DNA from: CAYZWU01 sp964482235
GTDB taxonomy: Bacteria; Planctomycetota; B15-G4; CAYZWU01
Assembly (NCBI GenBank): GCA_964482235.1
Contig: CAYZWU010000057.1
Coordinates: forward strand, 1 to 33,895
Reading direction: 5' to 3'
DNA: 33,895 nucleotides
The position numbers and the translations under genes are program-made. Below are positions 8,284 through 16,172 of this stretch, piece by piece. Every line of letters begins with the position of its first letter. Position 1 is the stretch's first letter. The notes below the pieces were generated by a model. The model worked only from the letters and a program-made list of their open reading frames with translations, was not told where the DNA came from and did no database searches.

Positions 8284-9348
8284 TTACATAATCAGCATGG
8301 CATCGCCATAGGAATAGAAGCGATATCCAAGACGCACGGCCTCCTCGTAGGCGGTCAGGATCTTCCTGCGGCCGTCCAGATCGGGCCCCTCCCCCTGGGC
8401 AAAGGCGGACACGAGGAGGAGAAGCGTGGAGCGCGGCAGGTGAAAGTTGGTCACCAGGGCGTCGAGAGCCTTGAACCGGTAGGGAGGATAGATGTAGATG
8501 CCCGTCCGCCCGCTTCCCGGAAACACGATGCCCTCATCGTTCGCCAGCGTCTCGAGCACCCGGGCCGCCGTTGTCCCCACCCCGACGATCCGGCCTCCCC
8601 GTGAGCGTGTCTCATTGATCGATCGAGCCGCCTCCTCGGAGAGCGTGTACCTCTCCTCGTGCATCAGATGCTTGCGGAAGTCGTCCTCCCGGACGGGAGA
8701 GAATGTCCCCGCTCCCACGTGAAGGGTGACGAAGACGGTGCTCACCCCGATCGACGCCAGGCGATCGAGAAGCTCAGGCGTGAAATGGAGCCCCGCCGTG
8801 GGTGCGGCCACGGCGCCGTCCCGGGCGGCATAGACGGTCTGGTACCTTTCCCGGTCGAGGCTGTCGCGCTCATCCTCCCCTTTCTCCCGCCTGATGTAAT
8901 GGGGAAGCGGCATCCGGCCGCGGCTGAAGAGGGTGTCGCGGCTGTCGATCCCCTCGAAGGAGACCTCCCACTCGCCGCCTCCGCAGAACCTCTTGAGCAG
9001 GGCCTCGCCGCCCTTGCGGAGGTTCAGGCGCTCCCCCTCCTTGAGGCGGCCCGAAGGCTTGGCCAGCACGGTCCAGTCGCCTTCCCGGCCCGGCTCCAGG
9101 AGAAAGAGCTCCACCTGGCCGCCGGTGCGGCGGGAGGCCTCGATCCTGGCCGGGATGACGCGCGTGTTGTTGAGCACAAGGGTGTCGCCGTCCCGGAGAT
9201 AGCTCGAAAGCTCCCCGAAGACGGTGTGCTCCCTCTCCCCGGTCTCCTTTCGAAGGACGAGAAGCCGCGATGCGGAGCGGTCGGGAGCCGGAACCTGCGC
9301 GATCCGATCGGGCGGCAGGGTGTAGTCGTAGTCGTTGAGATTCTCCAA
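8284..9348 (-). CDS. queA: S-adenosylmethionine:tRNA ribosyltransferase-isomerase QueA
   Basis: QueA transfers and isomerises the ribosyl moiety of SAM onto preQ1 in tRNA, forming epoxyqueuosine. Family hallmarks are YDYTLPPDRIAQ at the N-terminus, LVLNNTRVIPARI, GQVELFLLE, YQTVYA, the block APTAGLHFT, the stretch TLHVGAGTF, GTTAARVLE, TGIYIYPPYRF, and TNFHLPRSTLLLLVSA near the C-terminus. The frame is open to a TTG at 9408, but I choose the TTG at 9346-9348. AAGGA (9356-9360) is seven bases upstream, and the protein then begins directly with the family N-terminus (354 residues). No preQ1 riboswitch is visible. It is followed by ligA on the same strand. Confidence 0.96.
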   Translation of the reverse strand: MENLNDYDYTLPPDRIAQVPAPDRSASRLLVLRKETGEREHTVFGELSSYLRDGDTLVLNNTRVIPARIEASRRTGGQVELFLLEPGREGDWTVLAKPSGRLKEGERLNLRKGGEALLKRFCGGGEWEVSFEGIDSRDTLFSRGRMPLPHYIRREKGEDERDSLDRERYQTVYAARDGAVAAPTAGLHFTPELLDRLASIGVSTVFVTLHVGAGTFSPVREDDFRKHLMHEERYTLSEEAARSINETRSRGGRIVGVGTTAARVLETLANDEGIVFPGSGRTGIYIYPPYRFKALDALVTNFHLPRSTLLLLVSAFAQGEGPDLDGRRKILTAYEEAVRLGYRFYSYGDAMLIM

Positions 9349-9431
9349 GTGCCTGTCCTTTGCCGGTCGTGACGTGAACGGTCGTCGATGCCTCAGGGGT
9401 CGGACCAAATTAACTTATTTCCATACGCCAG

Positions 9432-9459
9432 AAAAAAAGCCCGCGCAAATATTTCGCGG
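9432..9459 (-). terminator. Strong intrinsic terminator with no recognised gene feeding it
   Basis: Read on the minus strand, the segment 9459-9441 folds as CCGCG-AAA-TA-TTT-(G)-CGCGG. This is a GC-rich five-pair stem extended by three A-T pairs with one bulge. It is followed after GC by seven consecutive T (9432-9438 complement), a textbook rho-independent terminator. It lies about 84 bases upstream of the queA start, so it must stop a minus-strand RNA begun between it and the glycosyltransferase, or attenuate queA. Confidence 0.65.
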
Positions 9460-9465
9460 TATCCG

Positions 9466-9528
9466 TTATTTTTTGCTAAAGTTCTTTGAAATTAAACGGC
9501 CAGCGGCGTAATTATATTCTCTTTTCAT
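9466..9528 (-). CDS. Possible 20-residue basic peptide or part of a small RNA
   Basis: A very short frame, ATG at 9526-9528 to TAA at 9466-9468, encoding a lysine/arginine-rich peptide ending in NFSKK. Its stop is only six bases before the terminator stem, the usual position for a last gene. There is no convincing Shine-Dalgarno (the nearest purines are weak), and I know no family for it. It could instead be the 3' part of a small RNA or of an attenuated queA leader. The frame also lies inside a longer open frame to 9768 that overlaps the glycosyltransferase start and looks random. Confidence 0.2.
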   Translation of the reverse strand: MKREYNYAAGRLISKNFSKK

Positions 9529-9693
9529 CTGTCTGGATTCGCTTTTATCTCGTGGGACTGATTCGGCAGATCCGATGGTCCCGTTCACTGGATAGCCTGG
9601 TCGTCTGCATTCGAAGAGTACGGGGCTCCTTGGTCCCGACTGAACTGGTCTGGCACCTTTCTCATTAGAGCGGGAATACGGGACACAAGCCCC

Positions 9694-11178
9694 ATGGAGA
9701 CCTGGAAAATCATTGTTCTGTCTCTCTACTTCGCCATCATGACGGTGCTGTCGATCTATGGCTTCCACCGCTATTTCCTAGTCTTCCTCTACTATCGCTA
9801 CAAGAAAAACGTTCCGAAGCCAGCCTCCCGTTTCTCCGAGCTGCCGGGTGTCGTGGTTCAGCTTCCGATCTTCAACGAGGCCACGGTGGTGGAGCGGCTG
9901 ATCAATTCGGTCTGCGCCCTGGATTACCCCAGGGACCGCCTGGAGATCCAGGTCCTCGATGATTCCACCGACGAGACGCAGAAACTTGCCAGGAATCTTG
10001 TCGAGAAGAAGCGCGCCGAGGGCTACGACATCACCTACATCCATCGCGTCGATCGTCGCGGCTTCAAGGCCGGCGCCCTGGAAGATGGGCTCAAGCAGAC
10101 TGACAAGAACCTCGTGGCGATCTTCGATGCCGATTTCGTCCCGAAGCCCGATATCTTCAGTGAGATCATCCACCACTTCACCGACAAGAAGGTGGGGATG
10201 GTTCAGGTCCGCTGGGGGCATATCAACCGCAAGTTCTCCCTGCTCACGCGGCTCCAGTCGATCTTCCTGGACGGCCACTTCGTGATCGAGCACACGGCCC
10301 GCAACCGTTCGGGGCGTTTCTTCAACTTCAACGGGACGGCAGGGATCTGGCGCCGCTCCTGCATCGTCGATGCCGGCGGATGGCATCACAACACCTTGAC
10401 CGAGGACCTCGACCTGAGCTACAGGGCGCAGCTCAAGGGGTGGAACTTCGTCTATCATCCCCAGGTTGTGGCTCCGGCCGAGATACCCATCGAGATGGGC
10501 GCCTTCAAGTCGCAGCAGCACCGGTGGGCCAAGGGATCGATCCAGACATCGCGCAAGATCCTGAAGGACATCTGGATGAGCGACGTCCCCCTCAAGTCCA
10601 AGATCGAGGCGACCTTCCACCTCACCAGCAACGTGAACTACGTTCTGATGACCCTGGTCTCGTTCCTGATGCTCCCGGCCTTTCTGATCCGCCTGAACGA
10701 TCCCAACGTGGCGCGCAGCTTTCTCTTCGACTTCACGATCTTCATGGCTGCCACCACGTCGGTCTTCACCTTCTACCTCACCTCGCAGCGCGAGGTGTAC
10801 AAGGACTGGAAGCGGCAGCTCTTCTACTTCCCCTTGCTGCTCTCCCTCGGTGTGGGGCTCTCGGTCAACAACGCCCGCGCCGTCATCGAGGCTCTCTTCG
10901 GGAAGGACGTGACATTCGTCCGCACTCCGAAGTACAACGTGGGCGCCGGCACGAAAAGGGTCGGGGCCGGCACGCTGAGGTACAAGTGGAACAGGAAGAT
11001 GTTCTGGACCGGACTGGAGCTCTTCCTGGGCGGCTACTTCGTCATCATCGTGAGCATCGCCCTCTACAACGGCCACTACCTGACCGGCTTCTTCCTCGGC
11101 CTCTTCATGGTGGGCTATCTCTGGGTCGGTTGCGCCTCCCTGGCACCGGGACGAAGCACGGCCACATCCACCTCGTAA
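9694..11178 (+). CDS. Processive membrane glycosyltransferase, family 2 (cellulose-synthase-like)
   Basis: An inner-membrane beta-glycosyltransferase of 494 residues that probably polymerises a sugar from an NDP donor and passes the chain outward. An N-terminal helix (about 6-24) is followed by the GT-A domain with the processive signature: DDSTD at 89-93, DAD at 145-147, TED at 236-238 (catalytic base) and QQHRW at 274-278 (QxxRW). Several membrane helices follow (about 310-335, 345-365, 375-395, 440-490). The layout resembles plant CslA/CslC-like and bacterial cellulose-synthase-like enzymes rather than BcsA, since no PilZ domain is present. The product sugar cannot be told. The ATG at 9694 has only a weak GGGA upstream. 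It converges on an NDP-sugar epimerase gene that may belong to the same polysaccharide theme. Confidence 0.9.
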   Translation: METWKIIVLSLYFAIMTVLSIYGFHRYFLVFLYYRYKKNVPKPASRFSELPGVVVQLPIFNEATVVERLINSVCALDYPRDRLEIQVLDDSTDETQKLARNLVEKKRAEGYDITYIHRVDRRGFKAGALEDGLKQTDKNLVAIFDADFVPKPDIFSEIIHHFTDKKVGMVQVRWGHINRKFSLLTRLQSIFLDGHFVIEHTARNRSGRFFNFNGTAGIWRRSCIVDAGGWHHNTLTEDLDLSYRAQLKGWNFVYHPQVVAPAEIPIEMGAFKSQQHRWAKGSIQTSRKILKDIWMSDVPLKSKIEATFHLTSNVNYVLMTLVSFLMLPAFLIRLNDPNVARSFLFDFTIFMAATTSVFTFYLTSQREVYKDWKRQLFYFPLLLSLGVGLSVNNARAVIEALFGKDVTFVRTPKYNVGAGTKRVGAGTLRYKWNRKMFWTGLELFLGGYFVIIVSIALYNGHYLTGFFLGLFMVGYLWVGCASLAPGRSTATSTS

Positions 11179-11194
11179 GAAAGACCGCACGCCG

Positions 11195-11317
11195 ATACCG
11201 AGCCCGCGCAATCTCCGCCATGTCCGTACAATGCCGCATGGAATTTGCGTGTCTACATTCACGGACATGGCGGAGATTGCGCGGGCTCGGTATTGCGCGT
11301 GGCGGAGATTGCGCGGG
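11195..11317. repeat. Perfect 33-bp inverted repeat plus an 18-bp direct copy between convergent genes
   Basis: Bases 11195-11227 are the exact reverse complement of 11261-11293, with a 33-base loop (11228-11260). An 18-base part of the right arm (11268-11285, TGGCGGAGATTGCGCGGG) recurs directly at 11300-11317, 32 bases on. The element fills the gap between the convergent glycosyltransferase and epimerase genes. It has no T-run, so it is not a textbook terminator, though a 33-bp stem would stop or protect transcripts from either side. It may also be a REP/MITE-like mobile palindrome. Confidence 0.9.
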
Positions 11318-11326
11318 ATCGCTATT

Positions 11327-12340
11327 TCAGGTCAGCACGACCGGTTGAGGCTGGAACGAAAGGGCCTGCTCCGATGTCTCGCAGCGCGCGGCCAGCACGA
11401 TCCGAGCCACCATGCTCCTGATCGGCATGCGCGGCACCTCCCCCCCCATGATGCGGCGCAGGCGGGAGAGGTCCGGGACGCGGCGCCCCGTGTCGACGAA
11501 GCCGCGGCCGTAGGCCGTCTCGTACGGGATGAGGCGGATCGGCGAGCGGCTTCCTGCCAGCTCGATCACCGTTGCGGCCAGATCGCGAATGGTGATCTCC
11601 TCCTCGCTGCCCACATTCACCAGGCAGCCTTCCGCTCTCCTGCTGTCCATCAACCCCACGAGAGTGGCGACCACGTCGCCGACCCACGAGAAGCACCTTC
11701 TCTGGCCACCCGTGCCGAACACGGTGACCGGCTCGTTTCGAATCGCCTGGCGGACGAACCGCGGCACGACCATGCCGTGATCGCCGGACTGGGCCGGACC
11801 GATCGTGTTGAACAGACGCGCAACAACCAGGGGAAGGCCATGCCTCTTCCGACGGGCCAGTGCATCGATCTCGTTGAAGAGCTTCGAGGCTGCATAGAGC
11901 CACCTCCGGCCGGTGAGATAGTCGAGCCGGGCGGCATTGTCCTCTTTCATGGGAACCTCGGCGTCCGGCCCATAGACCTCGCTCGACGAGGTCAGCAGGA
12001 CCTTCCTGTTGAAGCGCGCCGCAGAATCAAGGACGGCTCTTGCGCCGCTCACGTTGTTCTCGAACGCTTCGTCAGGATCGCGGAACACCTTCATCACCCC
12101 CACGGACGCGGCCAGATGGAAGACGCGATCCACCGAGGCGACAAGCTCTTCCACGAGATCGCGGTCCTGGACCCGGCCCGGCATGAAGGTGAGCAGCCGA
12201 TGGCGCTGCAAGGCGGCCAGGTTGCCGATACTGCCGGTGGAGAGGTCGTCGAGCACGAGGACGGAGTGCCCGTCCGACACCAGCCGCCCTGCAAGATGCG
12301 AGCCGATGAAACCTGCGCCGCCGGTGATCAGATATCTCAT
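11327..12340 (-). CDS. NAD-dependent NDP-sugar epimerase/dehydratase (extended SDR)
   Basis: An extended short-chain dehydrogenase acting on nucleotide sugars, 337 residues. The Rossmann nucleotide loop is TGGAGFIGSHL at about residues 7-17, the acidic residue binding NAD ribose is in LDDLSTG, and LAASVGV follows. The catalytic serines are in TSSSEVYG and the YxxxK pair in YAASK. The C-terminal part (ARLFNTIGPAQ, VFGTGGQRRCFSWVGDVV, VNVGSEEEITI) is typical of UDP-glucuronate decarboxylase, UDP-glucose 4-epimerase and dTDP-glucose dehydratase relatives. The precise substrate is not resolved. The frame stretches up to 12517, but the ATG at 12338-12340 has GGGAGG upstream and begins exactly at the Rossmann fold. 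It probably supplies an activated sugar for a polysaccharide. Confidence 0.9.
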   Translation of the reverse strand: MRYLITGGAGFIGSHLAGRLVSDGHSVLVLDDLSTGSIGNLAALQRHRLLTFMPGRVQDRDLVEELVASVDRVFHLAASVGVMKVFRDPDEAFENNVSGARAVLDSAARFNRKVLLTSSSEVYGPDAEVPMKEDNAARLDYLTGRRWLYAASKLFNEIDALARRKRHGLPLVVARLFNTIGPAQSGDHGMVVPRFVRQAIRNEPVTVFGTGGQRRCFSWVGDVVATLVGLMDSRRAEGCLVNVGSEEEITIRDLAATVIELAGSRSPIRLIPYETAYGRGFVDTGRRVPDLSRLRRIMGGEVPRMPIRSMVARIVLAARCETSEQALSFQPQPVVLT

Positions 12341-12457
12341 GCCGTTTGCCTCCCAGGGAAAGGCGTGCTCCATCGGACACCTTCTCCTGCCTCTTCGACG
12401 AAGAAGGACGTAGCCGTCTTCCCGGAAGATGGAAAAAGACGTTAAGAATCCGCCGAT

Positions 12458-12485
12458 GATATACTGCGGAGCCGGCGCCTGGCAA
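12458..12485 (-). promoter_or_regulatory. Candidate sigma-70-type promoter of the epimerase gene
   Basis: On the minus strand TTGCCA (12480-12485, five of six -35 bases) and TATATC (12458-12463, four of six -10 bases) are 16 bases apart. The site lies just after the stop of the upstream sigma-factor gene, giving a leader of about 110 bases. Found by eye. Confidence 0.35.
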
Positions 12486-12491
12486 TAGCTA

Positions 12492-13178
12492 TCAGGCTTC
12501 TTCCGTACACGGACCATGAAAGGCCAGGGTCCGGATCAGGTGGCTGGCGATCTTGTCCCGCGCTCTCCGGATCAGGCCCTTTGCCTGGGAGCGCGACTTC
12601 CCGAGACGGGCGGCGATCTCCCCAGGCCCGATGCTGCGGCGCAGATTGAGGTCAAGGGCAAGACGCTCCTCCTTCGAGACGCTCTCCACCCCCTGGCCGC
12701 AGAGGAGGAGAATCAGAAACCTCGCCTTGAAAGCGCTCTTTAGCCTTTCCCGGGTCAGGAGGATCCGGAGCGGATCGCCTCGATGATTGTCGCACGGCTC
12801 GGGCACGTTCTCGAGCGACACCCTGCCGCCGCGGCCTTGAAAGCGGATCTCCCGGACGAGGCTCGACCTCACCACGGCAAGCAGCCAGCCGCGAAACGCC
12901 TCGCCGCCCTGGTATCGAAACCGGGAGCTGAAGAGAAACAGGCTCGTGAGAACCGCGGAGACGAGCTCCTCGGGATCGACGCCGCTGCCCCGTGCCCGAA
13001 AGGCCGCCTGCCGGCTGAGCCAGGGCATCAGGATCGCGTGGAGCCGGATGAAGTCGCTCTCCTGCCTGGACCGGGCATAGAGGTGTAGGAGCCGCCCCGA
13101 TCGCTCGAGATCCCTGTGTAGACGTCTCTCCTCGGCGCCGGCCCGGATCCTTTGCTCTGAACACCTCTGCTGCTCCAT
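12492..13178 (-). CDS. Divergent sigma-70-family (ECF-like) sigma factor
   Basis: A 228-residue protein with the two-domain layout of an ECF sigma factor. A region-2-like part (about residues 40-125) contains DPEELVSAVLTSLFLFSSRF and FRGWLLAVVRSSLVREIRF. A region-4-like helix-turn-helix near the C-terminus (about 175-220) contains EERLALDLNLRR, IGPGEIAARLGKSRSQAKGLIRRARDKI. Region 2 departs from consensus (AVLTSLF replaces the usual QDVF-type segment). The frame runs to 13394 through the neighbouring sigma gene. I start at the ATG at 13176-13178, which has GGGAGG about 12 bases upstream and clears the overlap. It lies 83 bases downstream of another ECF sigma gene on the same strand. No anti-sigma gene is adjacent. 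Confidence 0.7.
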   Translation of the reverse strand: MEQQRCSEQRIRAGAEERRLHRDLERSGRLLHLYARSRQESDFIRLHAILMPWLSRQAAFRARGSGVDPEELVSAVLTSLFLFSSRFRYQGGEAFRGWLLAVVRSSLVREIRFQGRGGRVSLENVPEPCDNHRGDPLRILLTRERLKSAFKARFLILLLCGQGVESVSKEERLALDLNLRRSIGPGEIAARLGKSRSQAKGLIRRARDKIASHLIRTLAFHGPCTEEA

Positions 13179-13261
13179 GATGCTACTGCTCCCTCCCGGC
13201 AGCCTGCCGCCGTTTTTCCGAAAACAGGACTTTCCTGAACATGATGGAGAGGCGCCCGTCA

Positions 13262-13849
13262 TTACACGGCTGCCCTGAATATCCCTCTTCTCCCGCCTTG
13301 CATCCTCGAGAGCATCTTCCTGGCGCGGAAGAGCCGGACCTTCACATTCCCTTTGCGGGCCCCCATGAAGGCACTTATCGCATCGAGGGACCATCCCTTG
13401 CGGTAGCGATACTTCATCACGTCGCGATAGATCGGCGGCAGGGTTTCCACGTCGATCCAGAGGGAATCGAGACGGCGGCGCGCCAGGGCGGCTTCCTCGC
13501 TTCGGATCAATGCCCTGATCGGCGACGGGCCCGCCTCTCCATCGGCCGGCGTCCTCGCCTCGATCGTCCTCAGGAGACGCTTGTCCGCCGATCGGCGGCG
13601 TATCCAGTCGATGGTGACGTGATAGCTGATGCTGAAGAGCCAGCTCCTCACCTTCTCGATCTCTCTGACGTTGTGAAAGGTCTCGAGGGCCTTGATGAAG
13701 ACATCCTGGCTCAGATCATCGGCCGTGTCATGGTTGCCCGTCAGCTTGAGGATGTACGCCCGGACGGCTTCGCCGTGGCGGCGCACCAGTTCGTCTAATC
13801 CGGACCGGCCTCGCGGCAGAGAGACACGCTCTCTCTTCTCCCTTGTCAT
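13262..13849 (-). CDS. ECF RNA polymerase sigma factor
   Basis: An extracytoplasmic-function sigma factor of 195 residues. Region 2 (about residues 20-90) includes DLSQDVFIKALETFHN and VRSWLFSISYHVTIDWIRRR (core binding and -10 recognition). Region 4 (about 130-185) includes LPPIYRDVMKYRYRKGWSLDAISAFMGARKGNVKVRLFRARKML (-35 helix-turn-helix). The ATG at 13847-13849 has an AAGGAGG-type site upstream; the frame extends only to a poor TTG at 13882. It lies upstream of, and probably is transcribed with, the divergent sigma gene at 12492-13178. No membrane anti-sigma or zinc-binding anti-sigma partner is visible on either side. Confidence 0.9.
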   Translation of the reverse strand: MTREKRERVSLPRGRSGLDELVRRHGEAVRAYILKLTGNHDTADDLSQDVFIKALETFHNVREIEKVRSWLFSISYHVTIDWIRRRSADKRLLRTIEARTPADGEAGPSPIRALIRSEEAALARRRLDSLWIDVETLPPIYRDVMKYRYRKGWSLDAISAFMGARKGNVKVRLFRARKMLSRMQGGRRGIFRAAV

Positions 13850-13946
13850 TCTCTTCCTCCTTCCGCCTTGCCGACCGCGCAAAAGAAAGAAGCACCCCCG
13901 CGAGGGGGAATGTTCGATTTTCAGGAAAAAAGAGAGGAGGAGGCGA

Positions 13947-14597
13947 TCAGAGCTCCCAGATCGACGACATGATCGACTCGGTCATATCCTCGAGGCTGGC
14001 CTTTTTACCGTTGCTGCTCACGAACTGGACCGGATCGCCAATCGTAACCGTGACGCGCGAACGCCTGAACCACTTCGCGCCCTTGGGAAGCGCCTGGCCC
14101 GTTCCCCTGATGCGGGCCGGGATGACCGGTACGCCGGCCCTCCTGGCAATGAAGGCCACGCCGCGAAAGGGATTGGCCTGCTCTTCGCCGTTCACGCGCT
14201 GTCCTTCGGGAAAGATCCCGACGACCTCCTCCGCCTTGAGGACGTCCAGGGCCAGCCGAAGGGCATCGCGGTTGGTGGAGCTCCCGTCGATGACCGGGAT
14301 GCAGCGCATGGCCCGGGAAAAATGATTGAGCGCAGCGGTAAAATAGAAGACCGACGTCATCATGTAGTGAAGCCGCCTGTTCGTCACGGCGACCTGGAGC
14401 GCCACGGGATCGATCAACGACTCGTGGTTGGCCGCCACGATGTAAGACCCCTTGTCCGGAGGCAGACTGCCCTCCACCTTGAAACGGTAAAAGAGCCTCA
14501 AGAAACTCCCTGTCACCAAGATGGAGAAGCGGTAAAAGAGCCTGTTCCCGAACCCCTTCGGCTTGAGCGGGTGAGTCATCTTCTTTTCATTCGACAT
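13947..14597 (-). CDS. 1-acyl-sn-glycerol-3-phosphate acyltransferase (PlsC family)
   Basis: A membrane-associated acyltransferase of the PlsC family, adding the second fatty acid to lysophosphatidic acid in phospholipid synthesis. It has 216 residues. The catalytic NHxxxxD box is ANHESLIDP (about residues 57-65), and the substrate-binding block is FPEGQR (about 129-134), a conservative variant of FPEGTR. VPVIPARIRGTG corresponds to the fourth motif. A hydrophobic stretch precedes the NHxxxxD box. The ATG at 14595-14597 has GGGAGG upstream; the longer frame begins at a TTG. The two sigma genes follow on the same strand after 97 bases. Other lysophospholipid acceptors are possible within this family. 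Confidence 0.9.
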   Translation of the reverse strand: MSNEKKMTHPLKPKGFGNRLFYRFSILVTGSFLRLFYRFKVEGSLPPDKGSYIVAANHESLIDPVALQVAVTNRRLHYMMTSVFYFTAALNHFSRAMRCIPVIDGSSTNRDALRLALDVLKAEEVVGIFPEGQRVNGEEQANPFRGVAFIARRAGVPVIPARIRGTGQALPKGAKWFRRSRVTVTIGDPVQFVSSNGKKASLEDMTESIMSSIWEL

Positions 14598-14730
14598 CTG
14601 GCAAGAACCTCCCGCGCCTACCATCGTCAAATCGATAATATCGCTTTAACTAAATACGTCAAAACCGACCTTCGCAGCGTCAGGTTACTGGATAAACTGG
14701 TCTTACGGTCCGGTATGGGACAGATCTAAA

Positions 14731-14744
14731 GCCGAAAAATCGGC
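14731..14744 (-). terminator. Weak hairpin downstream of the TPR gene
   Basis: GCCGA and TCGGC pair around a four-base loop. On the minus strand the stem is followed by TTTAG. The stem is only five pairs and lies about 80 bases past the stop of the exported TPR gene, so a terminator function is only possible. Confidence 0.25.
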
Positions 14745-14823
14745 GATCCGGTGGATGAAAGGCCGATCCCGAAGACAGCTGTCCGCCGAAATTCCGAGGA
14801 GGTTCCGGGATCGTCAGCCTTTC

Positions 14824-15912
14824 TCAGCCACCCAGCTCCTTTGCAGCATCCTGGGCGAAGGGGCTGCCCGGCCAGTCGCTCTGGATGCGGTTGTAGAGGC
14901 TTCGCCATCTCTTGGCGGAATCCTTCACATCCTCGCCCAGGTTCTGAAAGCACTTGCCTGCCCAGAACATGGCCTCTGCTTGCGGTGAGCCCACATCCTC
15001 GTAATGGACGTAGACACGCAGGAGGTCATAGAGTGCTTTCTTGAACTCGGCCTTGGCGCCCTTCCTCATCCCCGCCGCCATGCTCATGGTGCAGAAGCCG
15101 CGGCTCATGAAAGCCCAGGCCACGATCTCGCGGTCGGACTTGAAGCGGTTGTCGATGATCTCGTTGAACAGAGCCAGGGCATCGCCATACTTCTTCGAGC
15201 TTATGTAGACCCGTCCGATCCTCAGGCGAACCTTGTTCGCGATGGACGGATGATCCCTCGAAGTCTGCTTGTAGAGGTCCTGGTAGGCGTTCAGGCTCCT
15301 GTCCGTGCTCTGCTTCGACTCCTTGATGTAGATCAGCCAGTACGCGGTCGTGTACTTCCAGTAGTCGGAGAGACCGAGCTCGGAGACCTTGCTCTGCAGG
15401 AAGGAGAAGCCCTTCTCCGCCTTGTCCCTGTCCCTGCTGTTCAGGTAGCAGATCGCGCAGTTTTCCAGCGCGTTGGGATAGAGCCGGTGGTTCTTGTTCT
15501 CCTTCACGAAGGTCGTGAACGTGGAGATCGCATCTTTCCAGTTGCCGGCCTTCTGAAGACACTCTGCAGCCCGGAACAGGCAGTGCGCTCTCAGCACGTC
15601 CTGGGAAGTCTCTTCCGCCACGGTCATGAACAGGTCGGCCGCATCGGCGAACGCCCTTTCATCGAGGGCTGCGACGGCTGTCTTGTACTCCTGGCCGCCC
15701 GAGTCGTAGCGGACAAGCTTGACCTTTTCCGAATCGATCGACTGAGGCGGGAGTCCCGATTTCCGGTACTCCACTTTCTTGAGCCCTTCCTTGCTGACCT
15801 TTACCTTCAGGAAAGACTTGCCCTGGTGGAGCTCGATCGTGTCGGCAGAGAGGACGCCTGTAAAAACGGCCATACACAATATCGCCAGCGAGAACAGCAT
15901 CGCCCGTTTCAT
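14824..15912 (-). CDS. Exported TPR-repeat protein
   Basis: A 362-residue protein with a clear signal peptide (MKRAMLFSLAILCMAVFTGVLSA, cleavage near residue 22). A short N-terminal domain follows (TIELHQGKSFLKVKVSKEG...), then tandem TPR-like helices from about residue 75 to the end. Recognisable units are ALDERAFADAADLFMTVAEE, CLQKAGNWKDAISTFTTFV, ISSKKYGDALALFNEII and AMFWAGKCFQNLGED. Such proteins are periplasmic or outer-membrane scaffolds. The family resembles YbgF/BamD-like repeat proteins only in fold, and no enzyme motif is present. The ATG at 15910-15912 has AAGGAG seven bases upstream. It is the first gene of a possible transcript with the PlsC gene, but a 226-base gap separates them. 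Function unknown. Confidence 0.85.
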   Translation of the reverse strand: MKRAMLFSLAILCMAVFTGVLSADTIELHQGKSFLKVKVSKEGLKKVEYRKSGLPPQSIDSEKVKLVRYDSGGQEYKTAVAALDERAFADAADLFMTVAEETSQDVLRAHCLFRAAECLQKAGNWKDAISTFTTFVKENKNHRLYPNALENCAICYLNSRDRDKAEKGFSFLQSKVSELGLSDYWKYTTAYWLIYIKESKQSTDRSLNAYQDLYKQTSRDHPSIANKVRLRIGRVYISSKKYGDALALFNEIIDNRFKSDREIVAWAFMSRGFCTMSMAAGMRKGAKAEFKKALYDLLRVYVHYEDVGSPQAEAMFWAGKCFQNLGEDVKDSAKRWRSLYNRIQSDWPGSPFAQDAAKELGG

Positions 15913-16116
15913 TTTATCTCCTTGCTACAGCCGAAAATAGAAAGACACCGGTAAGTCCGGCGGAGTCTTGTGTCATCCTGCATGTGAAACGTCGGAAAGC
16001 CGGATCGGTTTGAAAAATGTCCAGCCGGCCGGATCTCTCGAAAAGATCGCGTAATGGAAAATTCGATATTAAATAGTTCAGGGCGGCAATGTCAAGAGTG
16101 CGGAGCTCTTGGACAG

Positions 16117-16170
16117 GTCCGAACATTTCATCGAGTCGTCACGAGGCGTCGCCAGATGGGATGTTCGGAC
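16117..16170. repeat. 10-bp inverted repeat just past the yqeB stop
   Basis: GTCCGAACAT at 16117-16126 is the exact reverse complement of 16161-16170, with a 34-base spacer. It begins two bases beyond the yqeB stop codon (16173-16175), a normal place for a transcript-ending or stabilising hairpin, although no T-run follows. Confidence 0.4.
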
Positions 16171-16172
16171 TG

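Larger units (their letters stand above)
9349..9693. other. Divergent intergenic region between queA and the glycosyltransferase
   Basis: 345 bases, markedly more AT-rich than the flanking genes. It holds a strong intrinsic terminator on the minus strand (9432-9459) and, directly before it, a possible 20-codon frame (9466-9528). The region should also contain the glycosyltransferase promoter, which I could not pin down. I looked for preQ1 and cyclic-di-GMP (GEMM) riboswitch cores, tmRNA and SRP RNA signatures and did not find them. Confidence 0.6.

Noticed and set aside
6609..8291. A 560-codon open frame on the plus strand, antisense to ligA
   Set aside because: It has the same kind of biased composition, no domain or ribosome-binding site, and the ligA frame on the other strand is unambiguous.
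9349..9432. preQ1 riboswitch upstream of queA
   Set aside because: The C-rich stem and A-rich tail of the preQ1-I motif are not seen.
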